Shown here: piece by piece, positions 28,801 to 36,995 of the stretch
How positions within the stretch are numbered: position 1 is the stretch's first letter
Layout: every line of letters starts with the position of its first letter
Source: Rubripirellula sp.
Lineage (GTDB): Bacteria; Planctomycetota; Planctomycetia; Pirellulales; Pirellulaceae
Assembly: GCA_012270065.1 (NCBI GenBank)
Contig: JAAXJB010000102.1
Span: 37,045 to 76,923 of the forward strand
Direction of reading: 5' to 3'
DNA length: 39,879 nt
Notes under the pieces: generated by a model
Seen by the model: only the letters and a program-made list of their open reading frames with translations
Told to the model about the DNA's origin: nothing
The model's database searches: none
Position numbers and translations under genes: made by a program

Positions 28801-30225
28801 TGTCTTTTCCGGCTCGACCCGATGAGTCCTGGATGCCACCGCCTTTGCCTTGGACGCATTTGCATCGGAAAACGGACCTTCCAGTTCAAGCCAATCGACC
28901 CAGATGGCCGGCGGCGTGCCGTAACCGTTCTCGCGCTTATGGGCGTAAAATTCTCGTTTGAGTGCCTTTTGGTTACCCTCGGGTCGGCGTTCATGAATGC
29001 CGAATTCCCGTGGCGTCTTCGAGCCAATGGTGAGTGTGGTCTCGATGATCCCGGGATTTTTTTCCGTGCCAATCACCTGAAGGCTGGCAATTGGCTTGCC
29101 CGCGAAACCCGCCGGAACCTGATTGATGCGTTGGGGGTGACCAACTTCAATGAAATGGCGGGAAGGATCAGAACCTTCAACCACGCCGGCTCGGATCCTG
29201 AGTTTGTAAGTTCCCGGTGGAAGTTTTTTGGGATCTGGCGTGATGTCGATGCGTTGGATGGCCCAGGCACGCTTCAAGTAAGTGCCGCGATCACTCAGAG
29301 GCAGTTCAAGGTAGTGCTTCATGTAGGCATGGGTGCGATCATATCCACCCTGAAAAGAGAATGAAGCATCGTTGGCGTCCCGAAAGCCAAATTTTTTGGC
29401 ATCAGGTACACCTTTGAGCAGATTGGCGTTCTGATAGAGTCGGATGCTGTCGGTCAGATCGTCCAGCTCGTACTTCTCACGAAGCTGGTCGAGAACCTTC
29501 TTGTTCTCAGGAAGCAGTGCGGCCTTGTCGACTCCCACCTTCCATCGCAGATAACGTTCCTGAATCTCCTCCTGCTTCTTCATGTTCTTGCGACTTTGGA
29601 CATTGACGGTATTTTCCGGCTCGACTCGGAAGGTCCTTGTTTCCTGTCCCTGTGCCGCATGACGTTCGAATGCTTCATCGATAGCCTGGCGGCCTAGTTG
29701 AAGGTACTGCTCGATCTGATCGCTGGACACGAATTGCGAGGAGCCGACCGTGTCAAACGTTCCCGAAGCCCCATCGGTGGGCAGTGACCCGACATCGACT
29801 TGGACGCCAGTCAAATGTTGGATGGTGCTGAAATACTCACGGCGGTTGAGACGTCGCATTGTGATCCTGCCACCGGAATCTGATAACGCTTTCCTGGCAG
29901 TGACCATGGTGAGAGCGAGATCATCAAGAAAATCGGTTTTTTCGCTGTTGCCTGGTTGCTCGGAATCTTCTGGTGGCATTTCACCGGCATTGAGAACATT
30001 AAGAACTTTTTGCCAGAGTTCCGCCTGCTCGATGTCGGTAATTCGAAACGGTAGTGTTTCGAGATCGACTTTGCCTTCACGAGTTGCAGAATCGTGACAG
30101 TCGAGGCAGTGAGCCTTGAAGAAGCTTCGATGTTTTTCAGGAAAGATTGCTTCTGGACCAGCGGCCTGCGCGCATGCACAAACCAGAAATGATGCGAGAC
30201 CAGATAGGTAGAGAAAACGATTCAT
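25882..30225 (-). CDS. Giant DUF1592-family cytochrome-type protein with a module present three times
   Basis: 1447 aa, roughly twice the 766 aa of its neighbour. The ATG at 30225 has AAGGA seven bases upstream and begins a signal (FLYLSGLASFLVCACAQA). N-terminal C40-L-D-C-H44 is a planctomycete cytochrome C haem site (with MPPEDS), followed by a DUF1587-like region (MRRLNRREYFSTIQHLTG). Then come three successive modules of about 252 aa at residues 200-452, 469-719 and 731-983, each opening RVEPE and closing DW(L/I/V)ELEGP. The C-terminal half carries the DUF1595/1592/1588/1585 series: AFRDVPPEPEYI, LSYFLWSSPPDRELL, SGFVHQWLDMERLDLF, VERGAWVLRHLLNSPPPPAPP, CASCHRKIDPIGFGLENF, and LIEYALGRPFGFTDED. 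The enzymatic role of this family is unknown. Export and haem binding are inferred from the motifs. Confidence 0.88.
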   Translation of the reverse strand: MNRFLYLSGLASFLVCACAQAAGPEAIFPEKHRSFFKAHCLDCHDSATREGKVDLETLPFRITDIEQAELWQKVLNVLNAGEMPPEDSEQPGNSEKTDFLDDLALTMVTARKALSDSGGRITMRRLNRREYFSTIQHLTGVQVDVGSLPTDGASGTFDTVGSSQFVSSDQIEQYLQLGRQAIDEAFERHAAQGQETRTFRVEPENTVNVQSRKNMKKQEEIQERYLRWKVGVDKAALLPENKKVLDQLREKYELDDLTDSIRLYQNANLLKGVPDAKKFGFRDANDASFSFQGGYDRTHAYMKHYLELPLSDRGTYLKRAWAIQRIDITPDPKKLPPGTYKLRIRAGVVEGSDPSRHFIEVGHPQRINQVPAGFAGKPIASLQVIGTEKNPGIIETTLTIGSKTPREFGIHERRPEGNQKALKREFYAHKRENGYGTPPAIWVDWLELEGPFSDANASKAKAVASRTHRVEPEKTVNAKNAEITKRLEDNYENKWLPWKEGVDKAVAAAENQEVVAALRKKHPDYDSSPVLKYQKAGLLKGAPDPRDYGGSDPINAIAALYSPYQRYHSYMKHYAELPHNDRGAYLKLSRGVQRFDIRPNPKDVPSGNYKLRIRAGVVKGSDPSRHFIAIGHPQTAKGASRGFAKLLSTQPISGTIENPEIIELNVEIGANTPREFGIQERERKSEKLIRQDFGRHKKENGYGTPPAIWVDWIELEGPITEAAATESTLVRVEPEKTINPANEKEIAAIEDAYARFTRWQKGVDKAAATPENQARMAKFRKTDPKAAHPVWSYGFADRLEGTPDPKDFGFRDSQKAAQSHPENDRANLAYHKHYAALPHRDRGTYLKVAHGTGRIIVPAEKMELPPGSYVMRVRVGAVKGTPASRRFIQVGHPQRLIETRNKGLEGPAISTHQVTGTIENPETIEIPLEITTNTIREFAVQEKQPNNGNLKALWDAHDTWKKKNGYGHPPAIWIDWVELEGPFNSPATSSPLQTILAKHANASNVGTTPGTENSHAVAKTQVEAERARAILTEFAKSAFRDVPPEPEYIDALVNIFRTRCSAGDSFDVAIRMPLSVILASPGFLYLHEPGDESQQRQLNDRELAVRLSYFLWSSPPDRELLRLAAQNELHNPDTLRQQVSRMIADPRSENFVSGFVHQWLDMERLDLFQFDVKRHPDFDESTRAATREEVYQSFSHLLHDSNAGYIGKLLKSDYVFVNGLLATYYGIEDVTGDEFRKIQLPPGSPRGGLLGMAAIHAMGSDGVNSSPVERGAWVLRHLLNSPPPPAPPNVPQISRLEGQVLTTRERLLAHQEEAQCASCHRKIDPIGFGLENFNAAGKWRTEDSYQMQDNRGRGVGKRKTWSIDASGALYQGPTFSNYNELRDLIADREDDFARGFTQHLIEYALGRPFGFTDEDLADEIVFAAKDHRSKVSDFIHALVQSDAFRTK
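27277..29628 (-). repeat. Three tandem ~252-residue modules inside the giant DUF1592 protein
   Basis: Unit 1 at 28870-29628, unit 2 at 28069-28821, unit 3 at 27277-28035. Shared landmarks in the same order: RVEPE(N/K)T(V/I)N, W..GVDKA, a (L/G).PD.(K/R).(F/Y)G block, HYAELP..DRG(T/A)YLK, (P/S)G.Y.(L/M)R(I/V)R.G, R.FI..GHPQ, ENPE.IE, REF(G/A)(I/V).E, ENGYGTPPAIWVDW. The second half of each unit resembles the single carbohydrate-binding-like region that precedes DUF1595 in ordinary family members. Units have diverged, so this is an old duplication, not an assembly artefact. Confidence 0.85.
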
Positions 30226-30396
30226 CAATTTGTCCTTGCCCGTTACGAAGTTTGCAAGTTCATTCGGTGTCTGCATGCGGTTCAACTGTCTTTCGCTGGT
30301 GAAACTTGTGGAAGTGCTTTCAGGTACGTCAAATCCGAGCTGACAGCGTCAGGGATGGCGTCGGTCGTCTTTTTTGATGCGGTGGATTCAGTATTT

Positions 30397-32697
30397 TCAT
30401 TTTCTGCCAAATTCCGGGTGAGCCACGATGGCGTGAATTGCTGCGCGAAGAGAAAAATCTTCTTGAGCGATTGAACTGAAGATTGCGTCGATATGCAGTC
30501 GGTCGGCACGTGTGACGTCGCGGCCATGGGCATAGCTGACGAGTTTTCCGATGATGCCTTTGAAAATCTTTTCCTTGTCCGCCAACAAAGCAGCCTTGAG
30601 CGTTGGTAAGTCATGCACTTCCATGCCGTTGGGGAGTGTCATTGAGGCATCAATTGGAACCGTGGTGAATTTGAGTTTTTTCTGGAACGTTGTTCCTTCC
30701 AACTTGGCGGGAAGTTCTTCAATGTGGCGATATTCTTTGCGTTTGCGGCCTACAGGGTCGTAGTATTCAAGCGCAAAGCCCAAGGGATCGATCTTTGAAT
30801 GACAGCGGGAACAGCTTTCAAGCTGTTGGTGTTTCAGGATGGCTTCACGGATTGTGGTCGTGCCCCTGATATCCGGCTCGTTGATCAATACATCAGCGGG
30901 TGGCTCGATCCGCTCGTTGTAAAGATTCTTGAGGATCCACGAGCCTCGGTGTATCGGTGATGTAGCGAAGTCTGTGGAAGTGAGCTTGAGGAATCCGGCT
31001 TGAGCCACAAGTCCACCTCGTTCACTCCTGGCGGGAAGTTTGACTGGCACAAAGTCACCCCCTTCGATTTTTGGCAGGCCATAGAAGCGAGCCAGGCGGT
31101 CATTGGCCATGACAAAATCCGAGTCGATGAAGTGTTCCATGCTGAGCTCATTCTCCAGCAGGTGGCGAAACAGCTCTTGGCCTTCACGAGCCATGGAATC
31201 GACCGTCATGCGGCGAACATTCTTGAACACGCGGACATCAGGACCGAAGTCGTCCACTTTGTCGAGTTGCAACCACTGGCGGGTGAAATTGTCGATGAAG
31301 CGGTCAACTCTGGAGTCTTCGAGCATCCGCTCTACCTCGGCTGCCGGATCCCTGCCAAGGACGCCGCTGCTGGCCGCAGCGAGGAGCTTGGCGTCTGGAA
31401 CCGAGTTCCAGAGGAAATACGAAAGACGATGGGCCCGTTCAATGTCACTCAGTTCAGGCGATTCGGACTTGTAAATGAAATGGGGTGAAGTCAGTAATGC
31501 AATCAGCACGCTGCGGGCGGTCGCAGTCATCGAGGCACCGGACGTTGCCTGGCTTTCTGCAATTTTGACAAATGATTCACGGTCTTTCGCCGCCAATGGT
31601 CGCTTTGTGAGTAGCAGCGCGAGGTGGTCTACCAGTTCTGCCGGTTTCATGTCTGGTCTGGGCAAGATGGTTTTCATTGCAGCGGTCGGCCATTGGGGCG
31701 TCAGCGGACCGGTCACCTTTAAATGCGAGAATCGCAGCGTGGGACCCTTGGGCGGATTCTTTGCAAGACTCCGTCCTGGTACGCGGGCGCTGTCGAAGGT
31801 AAAAGCCAGTTGGTCGCCAGCCTTGAGCGTGAGCCTTGTTGAAAAGCCTTTTGATCCATGCGGCATGGGGATTCGGCGGATCGTCTCAAAGCTGGTGGGG
31901 TGACGGCCGTCACCAAGGTTGATCCCGATGATCTCGCTTTCGTTGGATTCATCGGAACGCGCCTTCATGTCGATCTGGTATTCCCCAAATGCAGGTATGG
32001 TGAACTGATCATGGGCTTCTGGATCGATGGAAATATGCAGATTGCTGCGGTAGGGGCGAAAACCCGTCAGAACATACTCATCTTCGTCCCGGTAATCGCC
32101 ACCTCCGCCGGTAGCAAAATTCTTGCTGCCGTGAAAATGTCGCACATCAAATTCCCATGTGTTCTTCACAGGCTTGGAGTCTGGCAGCACACGATCAGCA
32201 ATGAAGCGTGCTGTCTTGAGATAGGCCATTACCTGATGGGGCGACATCAGATGTGCCTCGCCAAACTTGTCAAAGCCGTGCTCCGTATGGTCGGGTGGCA
32301 GTAAACCATTGAAATCAAATTCCGTGCCAAACAGATCACGTATCGTGTTGGTGTACTCATCGCGAGTAAGCCGCTTCAGAGGATTGGCGGGGCGTGTCTT
32401 GAGCAGACGTTTCTGAAGGATCTGCAATACCTCTGCCACTGCCTGGGATTTTGGCTGTGGAGCTTCTTCTGGTGGCATTTCGCCAGCTTCAAGGACGTTG
32501 GCAATGGTTTCCAGTAAATCCTCATCATCGATGAAGGTGGAAAGTGGCATGTCAAGACGAACTTCGCCGTTCTGTTCCTGTGATCCGTGGCACTCAATAC
32601 AGTTCTGGGCGAAGAACTGTTCCAGAACAGGTTCCGCGCGAACATTGGCGTTCAGGAACATGCCCAGCAGGAGTACGATCCACAGCGGCCGCATCAT
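30397..32697 (-). CDS. DUF1592/DUF1588/DUF1585 cytochrome-type protein
   Basis: 766 aa, the usual size of this planctomycete family. Signal peptide PLWIVLLLGMFLNANVRA. C-I-E-C-H at about residues 33-37 is the N-terminal haem site, with GEMPPEEAPQP after it. LKRLTRDEYTNTIRDLFG is DUF1587. A beta-rich region follows (FGEYQIDMKARSDE, LRFSHLKVTGPL). The DUF1595/1592 part has AHRLSYFLWNSVPDAKLL and RFIDNFTRQWLQLDK. DUF1588 shows SPIHRGSWILKNLYNERIEPPA and CSRCHSKIDPLGFALEYYDP. DUF1585 closes with LVSYAHGRDVTRADRLHID. The start codon overlaps the stop of the upstream DUF1552 gene by 4 bp (ATGA), indicating translational coupling and a joint function. The activity is unknown. Confidence 0.92.
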   Translation of the reverse strand: MMRPLWIVLLLGMFLNANVRAEPVLEQFFAQNCIECHGSQEQNGEVRLDMPLSTFIDDEDLLETIANVLEAGEMPPEEAPQPKSQAVAEVLQILQKRLLKTRPANPLKRLTRDEYTNTIRDLFGTEFDFNGLLPPDHTEHGFDKFGEAHLMSPHQVMAYLKTARFIADRVLPDSKPVKNTWEFDVRHFHGSKNFATGGGGDYRDEDEYVLTGFRPYRSNLHISIDPEAHDQFTIPAFGEYQIDMKARSDESNESEIIGINLGDGRHPTSFETIRRIPMPHGSKGFSTRLTLKAGDQLAFTFDSARVPGRSLAKNPPKGPTLRFSHLKVTGPLTPQWPTAAMKTILPRPDMKPAELVDHLALLLTKRPLAAKDRESFVKIAESQATSGASMTATARSVLIALLTSPHFIYKSESPELSDIERAHRLSYFLWNSVPDAKLLAAASSGVLGRDPAAEVERMLEDSRVDRFIDNFTRQWLQLDKVDDFGPDVRVFKNVRRMTVDSMAREGQELFRHLLENELSMEHFIDSDFVMANDRLARFYGLPKIEGGDFVPVKLPARSERGGLVAQAGFLKLTSTDFATSPIHRGSWILKNLYNERIEPPADVLINEPDIRGTTTIREAILKHQQLESCSRCHSKIDPLGFALEYYDPVGRKRKEYRHIEELPAKLEGTTFQKKLKFTTVPIDASMTLPNGMEVHDLPTLKAALLADKEKIFKGIIGKLVSYAHGRDVTRADRLHIDAIFSSIAQEDFSLRAAIHAIVAHPEFGRK

Positions 32698-33917
32698 GAC
32701 AGCACCTCGAAAGCTCCGGTGCTCTCCCCGAAATGCTCATTTTCTGCACCGAATAACTGAAGCAGCCCAAGATACAGGTTGCTCATTGGCACGTCCTTTT
32801 CTCGGCGATGGCCAGCATTCTTCATGCGGCTGTCAAAAACGAGAGCTGGCAAGTCGTCGAAATTGTGAGAATTGGCACTGCCCATGGAGGCGGTTAAGAG
32901 TGTGGTTGTTTGATCGAAAAGGGAGCTGTTTCCAACTTGACGTTCCTTCATCGTTTTCAGTGAACCACTGATACGTTTGAGAATTGCGTGTTCCAGCATG
33001 AGAAGGCTCTTGATCTTTTCCGGTTTCTGACCGTGATGCGAAAGATCGTGGTAGTTGCCACTGAGTTCCGGTTCTTTGAAGCCTTCCCAGAACGGTATTT
33101 GAACCGTGACTGCACGTGTTGAATCCGTTTCGAGCGCAAGGACGGCAAGATCGAGTAAGGTGCCCACGTACTCATCCACTGATTTGCGATTGAAATCATC
33201 CAGCTCGTAATTCACATCCGGTTTGGAGCGATTGGCCCAGTGAGCGCGACGGTTCACGATCTGCTCGACTTCGCGTACTGAGGTGAGATACTCATCCATC
33301 TTTGCACGATCGGTGGCATTCAGACGCTTTTCCATGGATCTGGCCTGCGAGAGCACTGCATCGAGAATGCTCCGGTCCTCGGCCAGTACTTGCTGTTGCA
33401 TCCTGTCGTCTTCGTTGACCTGAAAAAGCAGATTGAAAATCTTCCGGGGTGAATCGATTTGATGCACCGGTAACCCATACTTGTCCCATGAAATCTGGGA
33501 AAAATTGAGGTTTTCACCAGCCTGGAAAACCAGCGATTTGAACCGGGTTTCGTCGCCGATCATGTCGGCAATCGCCTGGTCAATCGAAAGTCGGTTCTTG
33601 CGATGCAATTTGTTGAAGTACCCGGACAGAATGCCCACGCAGGGTGTGTGCCCGAAGCCATTCTGTACTGCCGGGTTGTTCAGCCCACTGAAAATTTTCA
33701 GTTGACCGAAGTGATCAGAAAATTCGTTCAGCAACGCCGGAGCGTCATCCCATGATCCATCCTCCTCGGGAATCAGTTCGGGCTGATAGAAGCTGAGGTG
33801 ATTCACGATGGTCAGCAGACGACGTGGGGATGCTGACTCATTGACTTGCCCCAGACTTTCCAGACGGGGTAGTAACAAGGAAACACCAGCTGCGGTCAGA
33901 AAGGTACGTCTTTTCAT
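32694..33917 (-). CDS. Tat-exported DUF1552 protein, second copy
   Basis: 407 aa from ATG 33917, which puts MKRRTFLTAAGVSLLLPRLESLG at the very N-terminus as a twin-arginine-type signal. In-frame ATGs up to 34007 are possible and no ribosome site is decisive. Family landmarks: LLTIVNHLSFYQPELIPE, NNPAVQNGFGHTPCVGILSG, SIDQAIADMIGDETRFKSLVFQAG, RSILDAVLSQARSMEKRL, EYLTSVREVEQIVNRR, LDLAVLALETDSTRAVTVQI, DLSHHGQKPEKIKSLLMLEH, SLFDQTTTLLTASMGSANSH. DUF1552 proteins are habitually encoded next to DUF1592 proteins, as here with a 4-bp overlap. Their chemistry is unknown; an exported partner of the cytochrome-type protein is the simplest reading. It is clearly related to, but diverged from, the DUF1552 gene directly upstream. 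Confidence 0.88.
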   Translation of the reverse strand: MKRRTFLTAAGVSLLLPRLESLGQVNESASPRRLLTIVNHLSFYQPELIPEEDGSWDDAPALLNEFSDHFGQLKIFSGLNNPAVQNGFGHTPCVGILSGYFNKLHRKNRLSIDQAIADMIGDETRFKSLVFQAGENLNFSQISWDKYGLPVHQIDSPRKIFNLLFQVNEDDRMQQQVLAEDRSILDAVLSQARSMEKRLNATDRAKMDEYLTSVREVEQIVNRRAHWANRSKPDVNYELDDFNRKSVDEYVGTLLDLAVLALETDSTRAVTVQIPFWEGFKEPELSGNYHDLSHHGQKPEKIKSLLMLEHAILKRISGSLKTMKERQVGNSSLFDQTTTLLTASMGSANSHNFDDLPALVFDSRMKNAGHRREKDVPMSNLYLGLLQLFGAENEHFGESTGAFEVLS

Positions 33918-34078
33918 CGTCTGGCGTCGCATGGTCATTGGCATGGAATCTGGAAGGTGATTCCGGTTGAAATCAGTAACGTGGGAACTGGTGTGAAATC
34001 TGTTCATTTGCCTGTTCGCAGAAAGAAAGCTGCATGCCTCTCAAACTTTCCACTCCACTTCGATCCGATCGGCAGCGT

Positions 34079-35389
34079 CTAAGTCTGCAGTTCCTTCACA
34101 ACGCCCGTGCTATCACCATGTTGTTGCGTCTGGATGCCGAGTCCCTGCAGCATCGTCAACCACACGTTGCACAGCGGGGTATCTTCTGCCAGCACGATGT
34201 GTTGACCAAGTTTCAGATTGGCACCGCCGCCGGTTATCACGGTAGGGCAATTGGTCAGGTAGTGAATCGAGCTGATGTTTGAACCGAAGGCGACAGCAGT
34301 GTTGTCAAAAAGGCTCGAACCGTCGGCTTCCCTGACGGCTTTGAGTTTGTCAATCAGTCGGGCGAGTAGTTCACTGTGGGTTTTGTCACGCAACTTGGAA
34401 GCTTCCATCCGTTCGCCGGGAGAGTAATGGCTGACATTGTGGGAACTTGGTTTCAGGTTGAGGCTGTTCAACAGGCTCTGGCCGGGCATGCGATAGGTGA
34501 GTGCACGCGTGCTATCTGTCTGCAATGCGGCGATGATCAGATCCTGCATGATCTCGATCTCGGCTCTACCCTTCAGTCCCGGTTCAGGTTCCTGCAGAGG
34601 AGCTTTGGCTTTGGGGATGTCCAGCCATAACTCGTCTTTTTCAAGACGGGTTTCGATATCGCGAATGCCTTGAAAGTATTCATCGAGTTTGTCGGTGTCA
34701 GTCTTGGCGAGACCACGCTTGACACTTCTGGCCTGGGTGAGCACGGCATCAAGGACACTTCGGTTTTCAGCAATGGCTGCCTGACGTTGTTCCAGCGGCA
34801 TGTCATCTGCCGAGAACAGTTTGTGGAAAACCTGAACCGGATCGTTCTGGCCAGCGACTGGCTTGCCTCGCTGGTTCCATGCCAATGAAAGGCCGGGGCC
34901 ATGGCCTTCGAGACTGGCAGCATTCAATTGAAGCGATGAGAACCGGGTGTCCTGACCCAGGTGCTGTGCAACGACCTGGTCAGCCGAAATGCTGTTGGCC
35001 ATATTCTGGCCAGGCACGGAATAACGGTTTGCACCGGTGAGCCAGAAGGTGCTGCCCCAATGAGCTTCGTTGCTGAACTGATTCGAGCATCCCTGAATGA
35101 CGGTAATGTCGGATTGGTGACGGGCCAGTGGAGAGAGACCCTCGGAAAGTTCGTAGTCCGCACCCGTCTGCCGAACATCCGGAAACCATGTCTCCTTGGT
35201 GACGCCGAATCCGATGCTCAGGAAAACACAACGTTTTGAGGGAGCGGAGGGCACTTTGGACGCAGCCGACGCAAAACGGCGAAACCCGATGGATTCCAAA
35301 GCAGGTAACGCAATCAGCGCGCCGGTTCCACGCAGGAAATGGCGGCGGGATGGCTGTGAAGGGATGAATTTACTCACGTGATCACTCAA
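34079..35389 (-). CDS. Tat-exported DUF1552 protein, first copy (non-ATG start)
   Basis: 436 aa starting with TTG at 35389, or 432 aa from GTG at 35377; there is no in-frame ATG before the conserved region. The N-terminus has PSRRHFLRGTGALIALPALES, a twin-arginine signal. Landmarks of DUF1552: RCVFLSIGFGVTKETWFP, QGCSNQFSNEAHWGSTFWLTG, SADQVVAQHLGQDTRFSSLQL, NRSVLDAVLTQARSVKRGL, YFQGIRDIETRLEKDELW, MQDLIIAALQTDSTRALTYRMP, SSHNVSHYSPGERM, SSLFDNTAVAFGSN. The start overlaps the end of the FecR-like gene by 8 bp, so translation is probably coupled. The second DUF1552 gene follows at once. Two DUF1552 genes in a row suggest a duplication of the DUF1552/DUF1592 pair. Confidence 0.88.
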   Translation of the reverse strand: MSDHVSKFIPSQPSRRHFLRGTGALIALPALESIGFRRFASAASKVPSAPSKRCVFLSIGFGVTKETWFPDVRQTGADYELSEGLSPLARHQSDITVIQGCSNQFSNEAHWGSTFWLTGANRYSVPGQNMANSISADQVVAQHLGQDTRFSSLQLNAASLEGHGPGLSLAWNQRGKPVAGQNDPVQVFHKLFSADDMPLEQRQAAIAENRSVLDAVLTQARSVKRGLAKTDTDKLDEYFQGIRDIETRLEKDELWLDIPKAKAPLQEPEPGLKGRAEIEIMQDLIIAALQTDSTRALTYRMPGQSLLNSLNLKPSSHNVSHYSPGERMEASKLRDKTHSELLARLIDKLKAVREADGSSLFDNTAVAFGSNISSIHYLTNCPTVITGGGANLKLGQHIVLAEDTPLCNVWLTMLQGLGIQTQQHGDSTGVVKELQT

Positions 35390-36995
35390 TGGTGCTTGAA
35401 GGGGTTGAAGTATTTACTTTCCAGATCGCATCGTTGGCAATCGAAAACGAACCCATTGTTTTTTCTTCCAGGTGCTTCAACAGATTGTTCAATTCAGGCA
35501 ATTCCGAGTCCTGTGGTGACTCGGTCAGAAACAAAGGCCACTTGGGTTGGCCCCAGAAAGTTTCCTCGTATTGCTCGCCTTCCCGTTCAATCAGCAGCAG
35601 GCCTGATGTCAACCTGCCGCCAACTTCACCGAACAGAATGTCGATCTGAACAGGATCAGTTGTTACATCAATCCAGTCACTGCAGGCAAAACCCGCTGAT
35701 GCAATCAGGCAGGGAAGTGCGGGATTGTCGGTTCGGGCGATGCCCAGATTCTTGAAGGATGAATCGTGGCGTGATCCTTCAAACACCGGCTTGCCGTCCA
35801 CTGCCACCAGCAGATGGTTGTCGGCGTATCCCCAAAAACGGTACCGACCAGCGACAGGTGGCAATACCTCACCGTGATACCACGACAGCCATCCGCCTGA
35901 CTCGTGATACGGTTCCAGTTCCGATCGCCTTGGGAAATCGTGATAGGCTCCCGCAATGCCACGGAAACTGATCGGCCGACTCTTCTTGAGTGGTTCCAGG
36001 CATGTGGTGTCCCTGAATCCAGATTGAATCAAGGGAAGCAAGTCGCTGCCGATGCGGTCCTTACTCAGCATGGACTTGTTCAGTCGGGACGATGTCGGGT
36101 AGCCGATCATCAGTCCAGACAGGGATTTTGTGGTCACCTCGGTTGCTGGTGATTTCAGTCCGGGTAAAGCGAGCGATGCGCGTGAAGCGGTTCGCTTTTT
36201 CGTTCGTCCATTCTGATCGAACTTTGCAAATTCACCTTCATGCATGAACGACGCAGGTTCATAGTCGTTCGATGCAACGCTGATTTTTCCGTCGAGAACC
36301 AATACCTCTGAGCCAACGGAGTTAGCTGTTACGACAAAACTCGTTCCCAGATCAATGAACCTGCGCTGTTCTGTATCGACAACAAATCCGATTCCCTGGG
36401 GAGGAACCACCAGTTTGACCTGTCCGTTCAGCAGAGTCATGCGTTTGTCGTTGTCCAGTCGGGCTCGAAGCGGAGCCGTCGCAATGACGTGAACACCGCT
36501 GTTGCGAAACGCCAATTCAACCAGTCCGCTCGACATGGAAAGTAACTCACCCGCATACAGTTCACTGCCTTTTTTCAGCTCAGCCGCATATTCATCTGAC
36601 ACCTCGCCTTCAACACGAATGACCCGTGCGATGCCGGTTCCGGTTCGGATGACCGATTCATCATTCGAAAAAAACCAGCCGAATGTTGCCAAAGCCAATG
36701 AGGCAGCGATGACTGCGACGATCGTCCAGCCGGTGGTTGAACGTTTGCGTTCAACTGATGTTTTGGGGCCACTTTGGATTTCCGACCAGGGATCACCACC
36801 CTGAGTCGCATCCCTGTCCATGGCGAGCTGTTGCCATTTGGTGTCAATGGTTGCGTAGGATCGCAAGCGGGAACGTGCCTCCGGATTGCTGCGGAGCAGT
36901 TGTTCCAGAGATTCAAGTTCCGCGGTACTGATGATGCCACTGAGGTACCGCTGCAACAGGTCGTCGTCTTTCTCTGAAAGGCTGTTTTTCGTCAT
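35382..36995 (-). CDS. FecR-like membrane protein with C-terminal PA14-like region (putative anti-sigma)
   Basis: 537 aa. N-terminal cytoplasmic helices (LLQRYLSGIISTAELESLEQLLRSN) resemble the anti-sigma/zinc-finger-like segment found on planctomycete FecR proteins. A single membrane span lies at about 88-108 (GWTIVAVIAASLALATFGWFF). The FecR domain covers about 115-275 (GIARVIRVEGEV, GELLSMSSGLVELAF, GQVKLVVPPQGIGFVVDT, FIDLGTSFVVTA, VLDGKISVAS). The C-terminal 200 residues are PA14-like (VAGRYRFWGYADNHLLVAVDGKPVF, PVQIDILFGEVGG). The start overlaps the sigma-factor stop by 4 bp. It likely senses something outside the membrane and controls the sigma factor encoded just before it; this is inferred from order and topology, not shown. 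Confidence 0.86.
   Translation of the reverse strand: MTKNSLSEKDDDLLQRYLSGIISTAELESLEQLLRSNPEARSRLRSYATIDTKWQQLAMDRDATQGGDPWSEIQSGPKTSVERKRSTTGWTIVAVIAASLALATFGWFFSNDESVIRTGTGIARVIRVEGEVSDEYAAELKKGSELYAGELLSMSSGLVELAFRNSGVHVIATAPLRARLDNDKRMTLLNGQVKLVVPPQGIGFVVDTEQRRFIDLGTSFVVTANSVGSEVLVLDGKISVASNDYEPASFMHEGEFAKFDQNGRTKKRTASRASLALPGLKSPATEVTTKSLSGLMIGYPTSSRLNKSMLSKDRIGSDLLPLIQSGFRDTTCLEPLKKSRPISFRGIAGAYHDFPRRSELEPYHESGGWLSWYHGEVLPPVAGRYRFWGYADNHLLVAVDGKPVFEGSRHDSSFKNLGIARTDNPALPCLIASAGFACSDWIDVTTDPVQIDILFGEVGGRLTSGLLLIEREGEQYEETFWGQPKWPLFLTESPQDSELPELNNLLKHLEEKTMGSFSIANDAIWKVNTSTPSSTIE

Noticed and set aside
35372-35382. 11-bp ACTCACGTGAT shared with the inner inverted repeat at 19893-19903
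   Set aside because: At 35372 it lies in overlapping coding sequence without the matching second arm; an 11-mer match in 40 kb can occur by chance.
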